A DNA stretch of 14,068 nt. Origin: Desulfurellales bacterium. GTDB lineage: Bacteria; Campylobacterota_A; Desulfurellia; Desulfurellales; Hippeaceae. Of this stretch, positions 13,556 through 14,068 are shown piece after piece. The stretch lies in NCBI GenBank assembly GCA_027064405.1, contig JAMOPP010000062.1, positions 1 through 14,068 on the forward strand, read 5' to 3'. Under the pieces are notes generated by a model. It was not told the origin of the DNA, searched no databases, and was given only the letters and a program-made list of their open reading frames with translations. The first letter of the stretch is position 1, and every line of letters starts with the position of its first letter. A program made the translations under genes and the position numbers.

Positions 13556-14068
13556 ATGGATTGCCGTTATATCGGCTCTGTTTGTTATAGCTATTGTTAT
13601 ATTTGAAGTTTCTTCAGAAAAGAAAAGAACAGCCGTAAAAACGGTTGATTCTTGTGTTGTATGCCACAACGATATAAAAACCGTTGGAAAATCACATCCA
13701 GTCTCTGTTTTTGGTTGCGCAAGCTGTCATGGTGGAAATAGATATGCAACGGATAAGGATGTTGCCCATAAGGGAATGGTGAAAAATCCTGCCAGACTTG
13801 AATATGCGTCTAAGTATTGTGCCAAGTGTCATTCTGATGTTATCGATAGAGTAGAGAAGTCTATAATGGCAACCAATAAGGGCATTATTGGTGTTTTAAA
13901 TAGGAAGTATTTGGGTATTGATAGCTATCCTTCTATTGAAGAGATTAAGGGCATGAAAACGGATAATCTCACGGTTAACTATTTTAGAAAGATGTGTGCA
14001 GCATGCCACATAAATCAACTTCAGTCTATATTTTCAAAGCAGAAGGTTAGGGGTGGTGGATGTGTTGA
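13533..14068 (+). CDS. Membrane-anchored multihaem cytochrome c (partial, N-terminal 178 residues)
   Basis: Open from ATG 13533 to the window end. One hydrophobic segment (about 9-25) anchors it, with the rest periplasmic. Four CxxCH haem sites are present: CVVCH (41-45), CASCH (62-66), CAKCH (96-100) and CAACH (155-159). A GGGCV at the end may open a fifth. Additional His residues (H55, H79) could serve as distal ligands. It probably replaces cytochrome c1 as the acceptor from the Rieske protein and passes electrons on in the periplasm or outwards. The start overlaps the cytochrome b gene by 23 bp and lacks a good ribosome site, so it is probably translated by coupling; an ATG at 13556 is out of frame. 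The total number of haems is unknown. Confidence 0.9.
   Translation, partial: MLRLAWFRWIAVISALFVIAIVIFEVSSEKKRTAVKTVDSCVVCHNDIKTVGKSHPVSVFGCASCHGGNRYATDKDVAHKGMVKNPARLEYASKYCAKCHSDVIDRVEKSIMATNKGIIGVLNRKYLGIDSYPSIEEIKGMKTDNLTVNYFRKMCAACHINQLQSIFSKQKVRGGGCV

Noticed and set aside
1..14068. CRISPR array, tRNA or rRNA genes
   Set aside because: No regularly spaced repeats, cloverleaf with a TTCRANT loop or rRNA-like stretch was found on either strand by eye.

Overview
The window reads as AT-rich bacterial chromosome from an anaerobic, respiring Gram-negative bacterium. A reduced-sulfur or polysulfide-type molybdoenzyme operon, a periplasmic rhodanese, a menaquinol-type Rieske/cytochrome b pair, multihaem cytochrome c and a eukaryote-like citrate synthase together suggest a sulfur reducer of the Desulfurella/Hippea kind. 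That assignment is inference from gene content; no rRNA is present.

Layout. 1-432 (-) is the N-terminal third of citrate synthase, with a candidate promoter and a tandem 20-bp repeat in its leader. 823-1704 (-) is an intact EamA-family drug/metabolite transporter; just upstream, 1707-1853 (-) is a 48-residue remnant of a second EamA protein. 2205-3642 (+) is a V4R-like small protein followed by miaA. 3729-5075 (+) is NADP-type glutamate dehydrogenase behind a consensus sigma70 promoter. 5076-6145 holds no intact gene. It contains a hairpin, a heavily decayed RAYT/IS200-like transposase (5315-5912) and an (AAAAG)n tract.

6146-14068 (+) is the most interesting part. A CRP/FNR-family regulator is followed 2 bp after its stop by a perfect TGTGA-N6-TCACA palindrome. 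This site is centred about 41.5 bp upstream of the expected start of a transcript that opens with a secreted rhodanese. A strong intrinsic terminator follows the rhodanese, only 12 bp before the next gene. Then come eight tightly packed or overlapping genes: TorD-like chaperone, NrfD/PsrC-like membrane subunit, Tat-exported molybdopterin oxidoreductase with a probable Cys Mo ligand, four-cluster ferredoxin subunit, membrane-anchored TPR-like protein, Tat-exported Rieske protein, dihaem cytochrome b, and a membrane-anchored multihaem cytochrome c cut by the window end.

How they may work together. The rhodanese could present sulfane sulfur in the periplasm to the molybdoenzyme, in the way Sud serves Psr in Wolinella. 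The molybdoenzyme exchanges electrons with the quinone pool through its ferredoxin and NrfD subunits. The Rieske/cytochrome b/multihaem cytochrome module is a second, bc-type quinol-reactive device encoded in the same operon. The regulator keeps the R-E-x3-R recognition residues of E. coli CRP, which fits the operator sequence and suggests local activation. The substrate and the direction of electron flow cannot be read from the sequence.
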